Part shown: positions 45,495 through 54,547 of the stretch, piece by piece
Numbering within the stretch: the stretch's first letter is position 1
Layout of the letters: each line of letters starts with the position of its first letter
Notes under the pieces: model-generated
Seen by the model: only the letters and a program-made list of their open reading frames with translations
Database searches by the model: none
Told to the model about the DNA's origin: nothing
Translations under genes and position numbers: made by a program
Assembly: GCA_963691835.1 (NCBI GenBank)
Contig: OY829383.1
Span: forward strand, 1,922,001 to 1,986,000
DNA from: G963691835 sp963691835
GTDB taxonomy: Bacteria; Pseudomonadota; Alphaproteobacteria; Thalassobaculales; Thalassobaculaceae
Direction of reading: 5' to 3'
DNA: 64,000 nucleotides

Positions 45495-46745
45495 TCAGCG
45501 GTCCGCGTCTCCGTCAGGTATAGGTGATTCGGGGGTCGCCTGTCCCGTGGACGCCTCTTTGGGGATGATGAACACGCCGAGCAGAACCAAGGCGCCGAGC
45601 ACACCGAAGACCCACGTCATGGCGACAGGATCGACCGGGCGCAGCGCGCTCACGGCGAGGGAGCCGAGCATGGCGAAGCCCATCTGGAGAAACCCCATCA
45701 ATGCCGACGCGGCACCCGCGATATGGGGCACGTTCCGCATGGCCCCCGCGGTCGCCGGAGCGATCGCCAAGCCCATCCCGGCCATGTACAGCACGGCGGG
45801 GGCAATGATGCTGACGGCGGACAAAACCCCGAGCCACGCGGGCACGGCCATCGCGATACCGGCGGCCAGACAGCACACCGCAGACAGCGCGACCATATCC
45901 CGGGCGGTCCACCGGTCCGCCAGGTACCGGGCGGCACTCGCACCCCCCAAGAAACCCAAGACGTTGAACAGAACCAAGAGGCCGAAGACCTGAGGCGAAT
46001 AGCCGAGTTGCGAGATCAGGATGTCGGGCGATCCCGTCTGGTAGGAGAACAGCCCACCGAAAATGAACGCCATCGCCACCGAGTGCCCCATGAAGGTCCT
46101 GTCGCGGATCAGGGCGCCATAGCTCCGCAGCATGCCACGGATGTTGAGGGCGCCCGGATTGAGATAGCGGTTGGTCTCAGGCAGGCGCGCCGCCGAGTAA
46201 AGCAGCAGCCCCGCCCCGATCAGCGCCATCATCACGAAGACCGACCGCCACCCGAATAGACCTTCAAGCTGACCACCGATGGACGGGGCAATGGCCGGGG
46301 TGAGGGATACCGACATGGCGACCACCGACAACAGCCGCGCGGCATCCGCCCCGCCGGTCGTGGTGTCCCGCACGATCGCCCGGCCGATGACTTGCCCTGA
46401 ACAGGCACCAAGCGCCTGAAAGAACCGGGCGACGATGAGGGAGTCGATATCTTGCGCCATTGCACAGACAAGACTGGCCGCGACATACAAACCAACGCCG
46501 CCCAGCAGCACGGGCCGCCGGCCATACCGGTCGGAAAGCGGCCCGACCATGAGCTGGGCCGCCGCGAACCCAGCGAAATAGACCGTCATCGTAAGCTGGG
46601 CGTGGGATGTCGTGGTTCCCAAGGCGTCCGCGATCGACGGCAGCGACGGCAGATAGAGGGCTATGGAGATCTGACCGACCCCGACCATAAGCGCGAGCAG
46701 AATGACGGCGCTGGCGGAAGACGGGCGGAAGGGGCCCTGGGGCAT
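45495..46745 (-). CDS. Bcr/CflA-family MFS exporter
   Basis: A 416-residue 12-span transporter. ATG at 46745 places the first helix (VILLALMVGVGQISIALYLPSLP, in part) correctly; the open frame beyond it to 46871 has no ribosome site. GPLSDRYGRRPVLLGG marks the MFS loop, and a second conserved GRAIVRDT motif lies near 120. It is similar to the copy at 17.5 kb, in particular in helices 4-5 (ALGACSGQVIGRAIVRD here, AVGGCAGPVLGRAIVRD there), so the two are probably paralogues. Divergent from the bicupin gene. Substrate unknown. Confidence 0.88.
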   Translation of the reverse strand: MPQGPFRPSSASAVILLALMVGVGQISIALYLPSLPSIADALGTTTSHAQLTMTVYFAGFAAAQLMVGPLSDRYGRRPVLLGGVGLYVAASLVCAMAQDIDSLIVARFFQALGACSGQVIGRAIVRDTTTGGADAARLLSVVAMSVSLTPAIAPSIGGQLEGLFGWRSVFVMMALIGAGLLLYSAARLPETNRYLNPGALNIRGMLRSYGALIRDRTFMGHSVAMAFIFGGLFSYQTGSPDILISQLGYSPQVFGLLVLFNVLGFLGGASAARYLADRWTARDMVALSAVCCLAAGIAMAVPAWLGVLSAVSIIAPAVLYMAGMGLAIAPATAGAMRNVPHIAGAASALMGFLQMGFAMLGSLAVSALRPVDPVAMTWVFGVLGALVLLGVFIIPKEASTGQATPESPIPDGDADR

Positions 46746-46930
46746 GTACCATCCAATGAGAAGGTGGAATGAGGCCGGGTATCGGGAGGCGATCCGGATG
46801 ATGCTCTCGCATCGTGGGTCAGTAACTACTCCAACAAGGAGCATTGCGTCACGCGATTGAGCGGCGTTCACTGACCATACGCCGCGGCCACGTCAGGTGT
46901 TAACAGCGGCACAAGGAAAAGGAGGCGGTC

Positions 46931-47878
46931 ATGGCGGTCAATCGCATCACAGAGGGCGGTCTGTCCGAAGCAGTGGTGGCAGCGACACCGAACGCTCCAG
47001 ATGGGACACCGGCGGGGCGGGCACGGTTTTTCAACGCGGCAAATGCCTTCAACATCAAGCTGCCGGCTGTACCCGCCACCCAGTTCGTCGATGAGATGCG
47101 GCAGGCCTTCGCCGACGATACCGCTACCGGCGAGATCCTGATGGATAACGGCCCGCTCTTGGACGCGGAAGGACCTGCGACGACGCCGCTCGTACTCGCC
47201 CGCTACCTCCGCGTCCGGTCGGGTGAGACCCTCTCAACGGATCACGTTGCCTCGGGGGAGATCCTTTTCGTCATCCGCGGATCCGGCGAGACGGTGCACG
47301 CAGGCGAGACCCTCGCCTGGGGCGCGGGAGACATCCTGTTTCTGACGGGTGGCGAGACGGCTCACAAGGCGGACGCAGACAGCATCCTCTGGTGTGTGAC
47401 CAACGAGCCCGCCTTGGCGTTCGATGGGTTGAGGCCGGACCCGGCTGCCCGCCGCGTCGCTCCGGTCCATATTCCAGCCCAAGAGGTTGAACGGCAATTG
47501 AGCACGGTGCTCAACACGCCCATGGCGGATCAGCAGGCCGGTATGGCGCTGATCTTCTCCCAAGAAAGCCAGGAGCGGCGGCGAAACATCATGCCGTCCT
47601 TCACACTGGCCATGAACACGCTAGGGGCGGGCGGCACCCAACGAGCCCACCGTCACAACTCCGTCGCCGTGACGTTGGCCGTCGCCGGAGAGAACTGCTG
47701 GTCCCGCATCGGTGAGGGGCGGATGGATTGGGTTCAATGGGCAACATCCATCACACCGCCGGGCGACATCCACTCCCACCACAATGAGGGCAGCAGCCTC
47801 GCCCGGTTTCTGATCGTCCAGGACGGCGGCCTCCACTACTACGCCCGCACGATGGGCTTCTCGTTCGAAGACGATTGA
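46931..47878 (+). CDS. Two-domain cupin protein
   Basis: A 315-residue soluble bicupin. The first cupin barrel (about 90-165) contains GSGETVHAGETLAWGAGDIL and HKADADS; the second (about 220-300) contains QRAHRHNSVAVTLAV and HSHHNEG, with several His residues available for a metal. This layout resembles gentisate 1,2-dioxygenase-type ring-cleavage proteins, but the family-defining residues cannot be confirmed by eye. A very strong ribosome site (AAAAGGAGG) lies 6 bases before the ATG. Isolated: divergent from the MFS gene and convergent with ribA. Function unassigned beyond cupin dioxygenase-like. Confidence 0.7.
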   Translation: MAVNRITEGGLSEAVVAATPNAPDGTPAGRARFFNAANAFNIKLPAVPATQFVDEMRQAFADDTATGEILMDNGPLLDAEGPATTPLVLARYLRVRSGETLSTDHVASGEILFVIRGSGETVHAGETLAWGAGDILFLTGGETAHKADADSILWCVTNEPALAFDGLRPDPAARRVAPVHIPAQEVERQLSTVLNTPMADQQAGMALIFSQESQERRRNIMPSFTLAMNTLGAGGTQRAHRHNSVAVTLAVAGENCWSRIGEGRMDWVQWATSITPPGDIHSHHNEGSSLARFLIVQDGGLHYYARTMGFSFEDD

Positions 47879-47947
47879 TCCGGCTTATAGCGCGGCCACG
47901 GTCAGGGCTGTCAGATCGCCCGGCGACGTGCCTCGGACCAGCATTGG

Positions 47948-49099
47948 CTAGAGCAGGTGACCTGCCCGTTCGGCCTTGGTCGACAGGTAGCGCGCGTTGT
48001 GGGGGTTCGGCGGGAAGCTGTGGGCGACACGCTCGGTGATCTCAATCCCGGCGGCGGCAAGTTGGGCGACCTTGTCCGGGTTGTTGGTCATCAGCCTGAC
48101 CTGGGCGATGCCGAGCAGGTGGAACATCCGGGCGGCGGGCAGGAACATCCGCTCATCCGCGTCGAAACCGAGTTGCTCGTTCGCATCCAGGGTGTCGAAG
48201 CCGCCGTCCTGCAGGGTGTAGGCCTTGAGCTTGTTCAGAATGCCGATATCGCGGCCCTCCTGCGCGAGGTAGAGGAGCACACCACCACCGGACTCCGCGA
48301 TCGCCCGGATCGCACCCCGAAGCTGGTCCCCGCAATCGCATCGCAGGCTGCCCAGAAGATCGCCCGTGACGCACTGAGAGTGCATGCGGGCCAGCACCGG
48401 TGCCGCGAAGTCCGGAGAGCCGATAACGATGGCCAGATGCTCGTTTCCGCCGTCGAGGGGGCGGAAGCCGATGATCCGGGTATCCTCCGCGTCGGCAAGC
48501 GGCACCCGGGCGTCTGCTGCAATCACGAGGCGGTTGGCGCTTGCGGCCGGGTAGGCGGCGACATCGCTTTCGGACACGAACAGCAGCCCCTGCCTCTTCG
48601 CGAACCCGCCCGGGGTATCACTCACACCACCCGACGCCCGAACGGCCAGAACCGTGGGCAGCAGGCGGGCGTACTTCGCAAGCCGAACGGCGACGGCCGC
48701 GGCGGTCGCCTCACCTTCCGCCACGACGGTTGCCGAGGTTAGGGAGGCTGCATGATCGGCCGTGGGGTCCGCGAGTGCCCGCACAAAGTCGGCGGAACTC
48801 CCGGGCGCCAGCGCGAGGCTCTGCGTCGCCGCATCGCCCGCGGCCGGGGTGAGGGCGCGCGCGCGGTTGCGGGTCATCACCAGCCTGGGGGCCGACCCGG
48901 ATAGCTCGATCAGCCAAGGCAGCGTGCGGTCCGCCGCAAACTCGGCGGCAACGACCACGACGCCGGACCGGCCATCGGCACCCCCCACCACGATCGCGCC
49001 GCCCCGGCGCAGGTCGGAGATGGCCCGGTCAACGGCGCGCTGGGCGGCGGAGGGGCCCTTGTCCGGTACGCTTGCCGGGGACTGTGGGTTTTCGGACAT
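47948..49099 (-). CDS. ribA: GTP cyclohydrolase II with degenerate N-terminal half
   Basis: A 383-residue RibA, first enzyme of riboflavin synthesis (GTP to a pyrimidine triamine plus formate and pyrophosphate). The C-terminal catalytic half (about 205-383) has the zinc site HSQCVTGDLLGSLRCDCG with Cys243, Cys254 and Cys256, and YLAQEGRDIGILNKLKAY. The N-terminal 200 residues have RibB (DHBP synthase) fold traces (DLRRGGAIVVGG) but none of the acidic active-site motif, so this half is probably structural. This layout is common in alphaproteobacteria. The start is an ATG at 49099. Divergent from the arylformamidase-like gene. Confidence 0.93.
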   Translation of the reverse strand: MSENPQSPASVPDKGPSAAQRAVDRAISDLRRGGAIVVGGADGRSGVVVVAAEFAADRTLPWLIELSGSAPRLVMTRNRARALTPAAGDAATQSLALAPGSSADFVRALADPTADHAASLTSATVVAEGEATAAAVAVRLAKYARLLPTVLAVRASGGVSDTPGGFAKRQGLLFVSESDVAAYPAASANRLVIAADARVPLADAEDTRIIGFRPLDGGNEHLAIVIGSPDFAAPVLARMHSQCVTGDLLGSLRCDCGDQLRGAIRAIAESGGGVLLYLAQEGRDIGILNKLKAYTLQDGGFDTLDANEQLGFDADERMFLPAARMFHLLGIAQVRLMTNNPDKVAQLAAAGIEITERVAHSFPPNPHNARYLSTKAERAGHLL

Positions 49100-49191
49100 C
49101 GGCGCTATGATCCGCTCTAACAGGAAGCGGCCCCGGGAAAGTCGGAGCCCGTTTGGTGTCGGTCTACGTGGACATGGGCAGGGAGGGCAAG

Positions 49192-50070
49192 GTGGGCGAG
49201 CCGATTTTCGGGATCTACGACCAGGAAGGACTGGACCGGGAGTACAACAACAGGGCTAAAATTCCCAACGCCGCCGAGCAGGCGGAGGACTGGATGCGGC
49301 GCGGCGCGGAGGCACGGGACATGCTCTCCTGCGACCTGGACATCCCCTACGGCACCCTTCATCGACAATCGCTGGACATCTTTCCCGCCGCCAAGCAGGG
49401 CGCGCCGGTCATGATCTTCATTCATGGGGGCTACTGGCACTCCCGGGACAAGACGCTGGGCCACTTCCTCGCCCCAACCTTTGTCGCCGCCGACGTCACT
49501 CTCGTTTGTTTGGGCTACCGGCTTTGCCCGGAGGTTACCGTGGCCGACGTCCTGAGCGATGTCCGAGCCGGGGCGACCTGGGTTGCGGAAAACATCGGGG
49601 CGCGTGGGGGCGACACGGCAAGACTTCATCTCGCCGGGCACTCGGCCGGGGGACATCTGACCGCGATGCTTGCCGGTCCTCTAGGTCTGCCGGGCGGCAT
49701 GATCAAGAGTGCCTGCACCATCAGCGGCCTGCACGACCTTGAGCCGATCCGGCTCTGTTACCTGAACGAGCATCTGAACCTCACCGAAGCGGATGTTCCA
49801 GGCCTCAGTCCCATCGCGTTGGCTCAGGGCCTCGCCCCGGGAAGCGCCGCCCTGCCGCCGCTCATTGTCACGACCGGTGGCGCGGAGGGACGGGAGTACC
49901 TGCGCCAACGGGACGAACTGGTCGATGCCCTTCGGACGGCAGGTCAACCGGTTCGGGTGGTGGACCAGCCGGGCGGCGACCACTTCTCTGCCTGCACGGC
50001 CCTTGGCGATCCGAACAGCGAGTTGTGCCAGACAGTTCTGCGCCAGATCTTCGCGCCGAGTTTCACCTAG
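49192..50070 (+). CDS. Arylformamidase-like alpha/beta hydrolase
   Basis: A 292-residue alpha/beta hydrolase with the FIHGGYWHSRDK oxyanion motif (about 83-94) and nucleophile Ser in LAGHSAGGHL (about 160), as in kynurenine formamidase-like proteins. The catalytic His is probably that of GGDHFS near the end. The GTG at 49192 is favoured over the TTG at 49153 because GGGAGG lies 6 bases upstream. Kynurenine formamidases cleave N-formyl-kynurenine, but relatives also hydrolyse other formamides or esters, and no other kynurenine-pathway gene lies nearby. Followed after 18 bases by the DUF427 gene, apparently in one operon. Confidence 0.85.
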   Translation: MGEPIFGIYDQEGLDREYNNRAKIPNAAEQAEDWMRRGAEARDMLSCDLDIPYGTLHRQSLDIFPAAKQGAPVMIFIHGGYWHSRDKTLGHFLAPTFVAADVTLVCLGYRLCPEVTVADVLSDVRAGATWVAENIGARGGDTARLHLAGHSAGGHLTAMLAGPLGLPGGMIKSACTISGLHDLEPIRLCYLNEHLNLTEADVPGLSPIALAQGLAPGSAALPPLIVTTGGAEGREYLRQRDELVDALRTAGQPVRVVDQPGGDHFSACTALGDPNSELCQTVLRQIFAPSFT

Positions 50071-50088
50071 ACGGAGCGGAGGATCGCC

Positions 50089-50373
50089 GTGACCCGGGCC
50101 CTCTGGAATGAAACTGTTCTGGCCGAAGCGGACGAGGTGATGACGCTTGAGGGCAGCGATTTCTTCCCTCCCGATTCGATCAAACGGGAGCATTTGCGCG
50201 AATCAGCGACCAAGACACGGTCCTCCTGGCTCGGAACCGCCCATTATTTTCATGTGGTTGTGGGCGATCGGGTCCTGGAGGACGCGGCATGGTGTTATCC
50301 GGTTCCAAACAAGCGTGCGCGCCGGGTTGCGGGCTGGGTCGCCTTTTGGAAAGAGGTGCGTATCGAGCCATGA
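50089..50373 (+). CDS. DUF427 protein
   Basis: A 94-residue single-domain DUF427 protein: it starts RALWNETVLAEADEV and contains the conserved DFFPPDSI and the AWCYPVPNKRARRVAGWVAFWK stretch (in part). The fold is a small beta-barrel of unknown function; the proteins are often near metabolic hydrolases. GTG start with GGAGGA about 8 bases upstream. Same transcript as the preceding hydrolase. Confidence 0.88.
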   Translation: MTRALWNETVLAEADEVMTLEGSDFFPPDSIKREHLRESATKTRSSWLGTAHYFHVVVGDRVLEDAAWCYPVPNKRARRVAGWVAFWKEVRIEP

Positions 50374-50387
50374 GACTTGTGTTTTTG

Positions 50388-50400
50388 CGCGACTTTCGCG
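50388..50400 (+). terminator. Weak hairpin terminator after DUF427
   Basis: CGCGA-CTT-TCGCG, a 5-bp stem with a 3-base loop, followed by AGGTTTCTTTT. The short stem and incomplete T-tract make it a modest terminator, placed between the DUF427 gene and the response regulator. Confidence 0.4.
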
Positions 50401-50443
50401 AGGTTTCTTTTCGATAACGTGACTTTCGGGGCAGATCGGAACC

Positions 50444-51133
50444 ATGACGAGCGGCAAGAAGGTCCTTCTGGTCGACGATGACGACGCCTTGCGCGAGGTT
50501 CTGTGCGAGCAACTGCAGCTCCACGAGGAATTCGCGACACTGGAAGTCGGAACGGGTGCCAAGGGCCTGGAAGAGGCCAAGGCGACCCACTACGACATCA
50601 TTCTTCTCGATGTCGGCCTGCCCGACATGGACGGCCGCGACGTCTGCCGCCTGATGCGCCGCGCGGGCGTCAAGTCGCCGATCATCATGTTGACCGCCCA
50701 GGACAGCGACGCGGACACCATTCTGGGGTTGGACGCGGGGGCGAACGACTACGTCACGAAGCCCTTCAAGATCGCCGTGCTGCTGGCACGCATGCGGGCC
50801 CATCTCCGCCAGCACGAGCAAAGCGACGATGCCATTTTCTCGATCGGCCCCTACAGCTTCCGGCCCAGTGCCAAGATCCTGTTGGACGAGACGAACAACA
50901 AGAAGATCCGGCTGACGGAAAAGGAAACGGCGATCCTCAAATACCTCTATCGGACCGGCGACCGCATGGTGAAGCGGGAGACACTGCTGAACGAGGTGTG
51001 GGGTTACAACGCCGGCGTCACCACCCATACGCTCGAGACCCATGTTTACCGGCTTCGTCAAAAGATCGAGCCGGATCCGAGCAAGGCGACGATCCTCGTG
51101 ACCGACCCCGGCGGGTATCGGCTGGTTCCGTGA
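50444..51133 (+). CDS. OmpR-family response regulator
   Basis: A 229-residue two-domain regulator: a receiver domain (1-120) with phosphoacceptor Asp56 (ILLDVGLPDMDG), acidic pocket DDDD at 11-14, Thr84 and Lys106, then an OmpR/PhoB winged-helix DNA-binding domain (about 128-226: ETLLNEVWGYNAGVTTHTLETHVYRLRQKIEPDP in pieces). There is no histidine kinase in the window, so the partner is elsewhere. The next gene, 58 bases away on the same strand, encodes an MBL hydrolase, a possible effector. Promoter not recognised. Confidence 0.93.
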   Translation: MTSGKKVLLVDDDDALREVLCEQLQLHEEFATLEVGTGAKGLEEAKATHYDIILLDVGLPDMDGRDVCRLMRRAGVKSPIIMLTAQDSDADTILGLDAGANDYVTKPFKIAVLLARMRAHLRQHEQSDDAIFSIGPYSFRPSAKILLDETNNKKIRLTEKETAILKYLYRTGDRMVKRETLLNEVWGYNAGVTTHTLETHVYRLRQKIEPDPSKATILVTDPGGYRLVP

Positions 51134-51191
51134 GCCGCCACCGAACAGCGCGGACCGGTGACCTAAAGCCCGGCCGGCCGGAGGGGAAGCT

Positions 51192-52025
51192 TTGAGCGGC
51201 GAGCCATCCTTCTTCGCCCGTTTCTGGGGCGTGCGCGGAAGCATTGCCTGTCCGGGCCCGGATTACGCTCGCTACGGCGGCAACACGTCCTGTGTCGAGA
51301 TGCGGATTGATGGGCGCCTTTTGATCTTCGATGCGGGCACAGGCCTGCGTCAGTTGGGCTTAGCCCTGGATCAGGACGGGCAAACGGACGCGGATATCCT
51401 TTTCACCCACTCCCACCTGGATCACATCGGCGGCCTGCCGTTCTTCACCTCGGCCTTCCGGCCCGGCAACCGTCTTCGCTTCTGGTCCGGACATCTGGAC
51501 GAGGAACAGGGGATGCGGGACGTCATCGCGCGGTTGATGTCGTCACCCATGTTCCCGGTGCCGATCGATGTCTTTCAGGCGGATCTCGATTTCCGGGACT
51601 TCAGGGCGGGCGAGACACTGTCTGTGGATCCCGCGTTTTCCGTCAGGACAGCCGTGCTCAATCATCCCCAGGGGGCGGTCGGCTACAGGGTCGATTTCGA
51701 TGGGAAGTCGATCTGTTACATCACGGATACCGAGCATCGGTCCGATGGCCTTGATCAGAATATTCTCGAGCTGGTCGAAGGATCGGACTTCATGATCTAC
51801 GACAGTTGCTACACGGACGAAGAGTATCCCCGGCACGAGGGATGGGGGCATTCGACATGGCGGGAAGGCATTCGACTCGCCGATGCCGCCTCGGTCGGCA
51901 CGCTTGTCCTGTTTCATCACGATCCGAGTCATACCGACGATATCATGGATCAGATCCGGGCAAACGCCACGGCCGAGCGACCGGGCACCCTCGTCGCGAC
52001 CGAGGGCATGATTCTAGCCCCGTGA
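51192..52025 (+). CDS. MBL-fold metallohydrolase
   Basis: A 277-residue metallo-beta-lactamase-fold hydrolase of the PhnP/RNase Z-like branch. It begins with FWGVRGSIACPGPDYARYGGN (in part) and has the di-metal motif THSHLDH (His73, His75, Asp77, His78), followed by a HHDPSHTD helix near the end. Proteins of this branch hydrolyse cyclic phosphodiester or related phosphate bonds, although this one is untested. The start is TTG, supported by GGAGGGG about 8 bases upstream. It follows the response-regulator gene and is followed, after 52 bases, by a methyltransferase gene and then an adenylate cyclase gene, so a role in cyclic-nucleotide turnover is conceivable. Confidence 0.8.
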   Translation: MSGEPSFFARFWGVRGSIACPGPDYARYGGNTSCVEMRIDGRLLIFDAGTGLRQLGLALDQDGQTDADILFTHSHLDHIGGLPFFTSAFRPGNRLRFWSGHLDEEQGMRDVIARLMSSPMFPVPIDVFQADLDFRDFRAGETLSVDPAFSVRTAVLNHPQGAVGYRVDFDGKSICYITDTEHRSDGLDQNILELVEGSDFMIYDSCYTDEEYPRHEGWGHSTWREGIRLADAASVGTLVLFHHDPSHTDDIMDQIRANATAERPGTLVATEGMILAP

Positions 52026-52077
52026 CCATACGCCGGCCCAACGCATACGCTTGGGACTACCACTAGTAGGTCGATCC

Positions 52078-52947
52078 ATGTTTCCTCAAAAATACAAAGA
52101 CTTCGGCCTGGCTACCGTGACAGGGCAGGCGACTCTGGGCTTTTTTGTTCCCTACCGGCATGCCGCATCGGTCGTACCGCCGACATCTCCTGTGGATTGG
52201 ATCCAGGAGTACTTCCATAGTAGTGCTCCTGCGTTTCTGAATGTGCTCGACTCAATCGGGTCCCACGCAAAGGACTTGTCCAGGATCGGGCCGGACACAC
52301 CGCCGGAGCCCCGCTGGAATCAGGACTGGTTCTCCGGTTTGGACGCGGCAGCAGCGTATGCCATCGTTCGTGATCAGCGGCCCCACAGGATCGTGGAGAT
52401 CGGGTCCGGTCACTCCACCCGGTTCATGGCACGGGCCATTCGGGACGGGGGATTGACCACAGCGTTCCATGCCATTGATCCCGCACCGCGTGCATCGTTG
52501 AGCACACTTGGAATCACCCACCACAGCCGCCTGTTTCAGGATGCGGCCGATCCCGTCATCGCCAGCCTTGGACCAGGGGATGTCTTGTTTATCGATTCAA
52601 GTCACGTGGCCATGCCGGGAACGGACGTGGATCTGCTGTTCACCCGGGTCATCCCGGGCTTGCCCAAGGGGGTGATCATCCACGTCCATGACGTCTTTTT
52701 GCCAGACCCCTATCCGGAGAACTGGGCCTGGAGAGGGTATGGGGAACACATGCTCGTGGCGGCGTCTCTTGCCTATGGCGGGCTCCGGCCCCTGTTCGCC
52801 AGCCATTGGGTCCGGACACGTCTGCGCGAGGCGGTCGCGAGCGGGGTAGTCGGATCGCTTCCGCTTCCCGATGTTCTTCACGAGAGCAGCCTTTGGCTGG
52901 TCAAGGATGCCCATCCCGTTGCCGGGCAGGCGACGGAAAATGGCTGA
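52078..52947 (+). CDS. Class I SAM-dependent methyltransferase
   Basis: A 289-residue methyltransferase of the Methyltransf_24 type. The SAM-binding glycine-rich loop is RIVEIGSGHSTRFMARAI (about 107-124); an acidic residue after the second strand (FHAIDPAPRA) and DVLFIDSSHVAM (about 170) complete the Rossmann core. The stretch before the core is a helical lid. The ATG at 52078 is chosen; the frame opens at 52051. No ribosome site is strong. Substrate unknown; such proteins often modify sugars or small metabolites. Confidence 0.8.
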   Translation: MFPQKYKDFGLATVTGQATLGFFVPYRHAASVVPPTSPVDWIQEYFHSSAPAFLNVLDSIGSHAKDLSRIGPDTPPEPRWNQDWFSGLDAAAAYAIVRDQRPHRIVEIGSGHSTRFMARAIRDGGLTTAFHAIDPAPRASLSTLGITHHSRLFQDAADPVIASLGPGDVLFIDSSHVAMPGTDVDLLFTRVIPGLPKGVIIHVHDVFLPDPYPENWAWRGYGEHMLVAASLAYGGLRPLFASHWVRTRLREAVASGVVGSLPLPDVLHESSLWLVKDAHPVAGQATENG

Positions 52948-52961
52948 ATCCCGGGGGTAAC

Positions 52962-54293
52962 GTGATCCGGTTCAAGACATCGGACCGTCAGGGAGACATG
53001 CAGCTCCCCGAACGCGTACGACGCGCCATCAAGGAACAGGAAGGCTCCAGCGAGATCGTCATCGGCTGGACCCAGCTTTGCGTCGTCGTCACGTGGTCGG
53101 CCCTCTACACCCTCTCGCCCAAGACTTTTTCATCGACGGCCGAGTTCGAACCCATACCTTGGGTCTTAAGCCTCTACTTCGTGTTCACGGTCGTGCGCCT
53201 CATCGCGGCGTACAAAGGCTATCTGCCCCGCTGGCTCCTCTCTCTCTCCGTTGTCAGCGATGTCAGCCTTCTGATGATCACGATCTGGAGCTTTCACCTC
53301 CAGTACATGCAGCCCGCACCGTTCTATCTAAAGGCGCCCACGCTGCTTTATGTATTTATCTTCATTGCCTTACGATCGCTGCGGTTCGAGCCCGGCTATG
53401 TCATTCTCGCTGGCGTCGTCTCCGCCGTCGGATGGCTCGGAATGCTCGCCTATGCCATTGGCGACGGCGAGATGGAGATCACCCGGGACTATATCCACTA
53501 CCTTACCTCCAACTCCGTCCTGATCGGTGCGGAGGCCGATAAGATCATCTCGATCCTGATGGTGACCGGGATCCTGGCGGTTTCTCTCGCGCGGGCCCGG
53601 GCTCTTCTGGTTCGTGCGGTCAGGGAGAGCTTCGCCGCGGGGGACCTCTCGCGGTTCTTCGACAAGGGTGTCGCCGATCGGATTACCCAGGCGGACGGCA
53701 AAATCGGGGCTGGGCATGGCGAAATTCGCAATGCCTCGATCCTCAATGTCGATATCCGCGGTTTTACCGCCTACGCGGAGCGGGTCTCACCCGCGGAGGT
53801 GGTCGGCATGCTTGCGCGCTACCAGGCGCTGGTGGTGCCAATCGTCCAATCCAACGGTGGAACAATTGACAAGTTCTTAGGTGATGGAATTATGGCAACT
53901 TTCGGTGCCACAGAGCGGAGCGATGCACACGCCGCTGCTGCAATGAGGACGATGGAGGCCATTCTTGACGCGACAGACGCCTGGTTGGAGCCGGATTCCG
54001 AGACCGGGCGGCCTGCGACACGGGTCTGCGCCGCCGTCTCCAGCGGCGACATTGTCTTTGGTGCCGTCGGGTCCGGTGCACGGCTCGAGTACACGGTGAT
54101 CGGCTCGGCGGTGAACAAAGCTGCCAAACTGGAGAAACACACCAAGGTCGAGGACGTCCGGGGGCTCGTCGATCAGAGTTCCTACGAGCAGGCCGTTTCT
54201 CAAGGGTTTCGCCCGAGATCACGATTCGAAAATCGGACGCAGCGCACCGTCATGGGTATTGAGGGTGACGTGGACGTTCTGGTCCGGCCATGA
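52962..54293 (+). CDS. Membrane-bound class III adenylate cyclase
   Basis: A 443-residue cyclase. An N-terminal membrane region (about 35-225) holds six hydrophobic segments, and the cyclase domain lies at about 255-430. Metal Asp residues are in NVDIRGFT (about 266) and FLGDGIMATFG (about 310). In the last motif, where most class III enzymes have AARL, this one reads KAAKLEKHT, so the transition-state Arg is Lys; the same AKLEKH wording is known in a bacterial subgroup, so activity is not excluded. GTG at 52962 or ATG at 52998 may start it; GGGGG precedes the first. The only gene nearby that could degrade a cyclic product is the MBL hydrolase upstream. Confidence 0.82.
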   Translation: MIRFKTSDRQGDMQLPERVRRAIKEQEGSSEIVIGWTQLCVVVTWSALYTLSPKTFSSTAEFEPIPWVLSLYFVFTVVRLIAAYKGYLPRWLLSLSVVSDVSLLMITIWSFHLQYMQPAPFYLKAPTLLYVFIFIALRSLRFEPGYVILAGVVSAVGWLGMLAYAIGDGEMEITRDYIHYLTSNSVLIGAEADKIISILMVTGILAVSLARARALLVRAVRESFAAGDLSRFFDKGVADRITQADGKIGAGHGEIRNASILNVDIRGFTAYAERVSPAEVVGMLARYQALVVPIVQSNGGTIDKFLGDGIMATFGATERSDAHAAAAMRTMEAILDATDAWLEPDSETGRPATRVCAAVSSGDIVFGAVGSGARLEYTVIGSAVNKAAKLEKHTKVEDVRGLVDQSSYEQAVSQGFRPRSRFENRTQRTVMGIEGDVDVLVRP

Positions 54294-54352
54294 CGCGGCA
54301 TTCCGGCGATGGACCTGACGGATCTCAAAAAAATTTAATTTTCAGGATGTTA

Positions 54353-54427
54353 TGGCTGGGGCGGCAGGATTCGAACCTGCGCATGGCGGTACCAAAAACC
54401 GCTGCCTTACCGCTTGGCTACGCCCCA
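54353..54427 (-). tRNA. tRNA-Gln (anticodon TTG)
   Basis: A 75-base tRNA with encoded CCA. The acceptor stem pairs TGGGGCG (5' end at 54427) with CGCCCCA; the anticodon stem GCGGT/ACCGC encloses loop TTTTGGT, giving anticodon TTG; the T loop is GTTCGAATC. Transcribed leftward; a run of T residues follows its 3' end in the transcript direction and may end transcription. Confidence 0.97.
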
Positions 54428-54547
54428 TTGGCCAGAGCGCGGACCCTAGCTAAGTTCCCCTCAAATCGCAAGAATCAGCTATACTAGTGCTTTCAGGGGG
54501 TTGGACGGGTTTCAGAGCCGTTCCGGACCCGAAACGGGAGAGATGGA

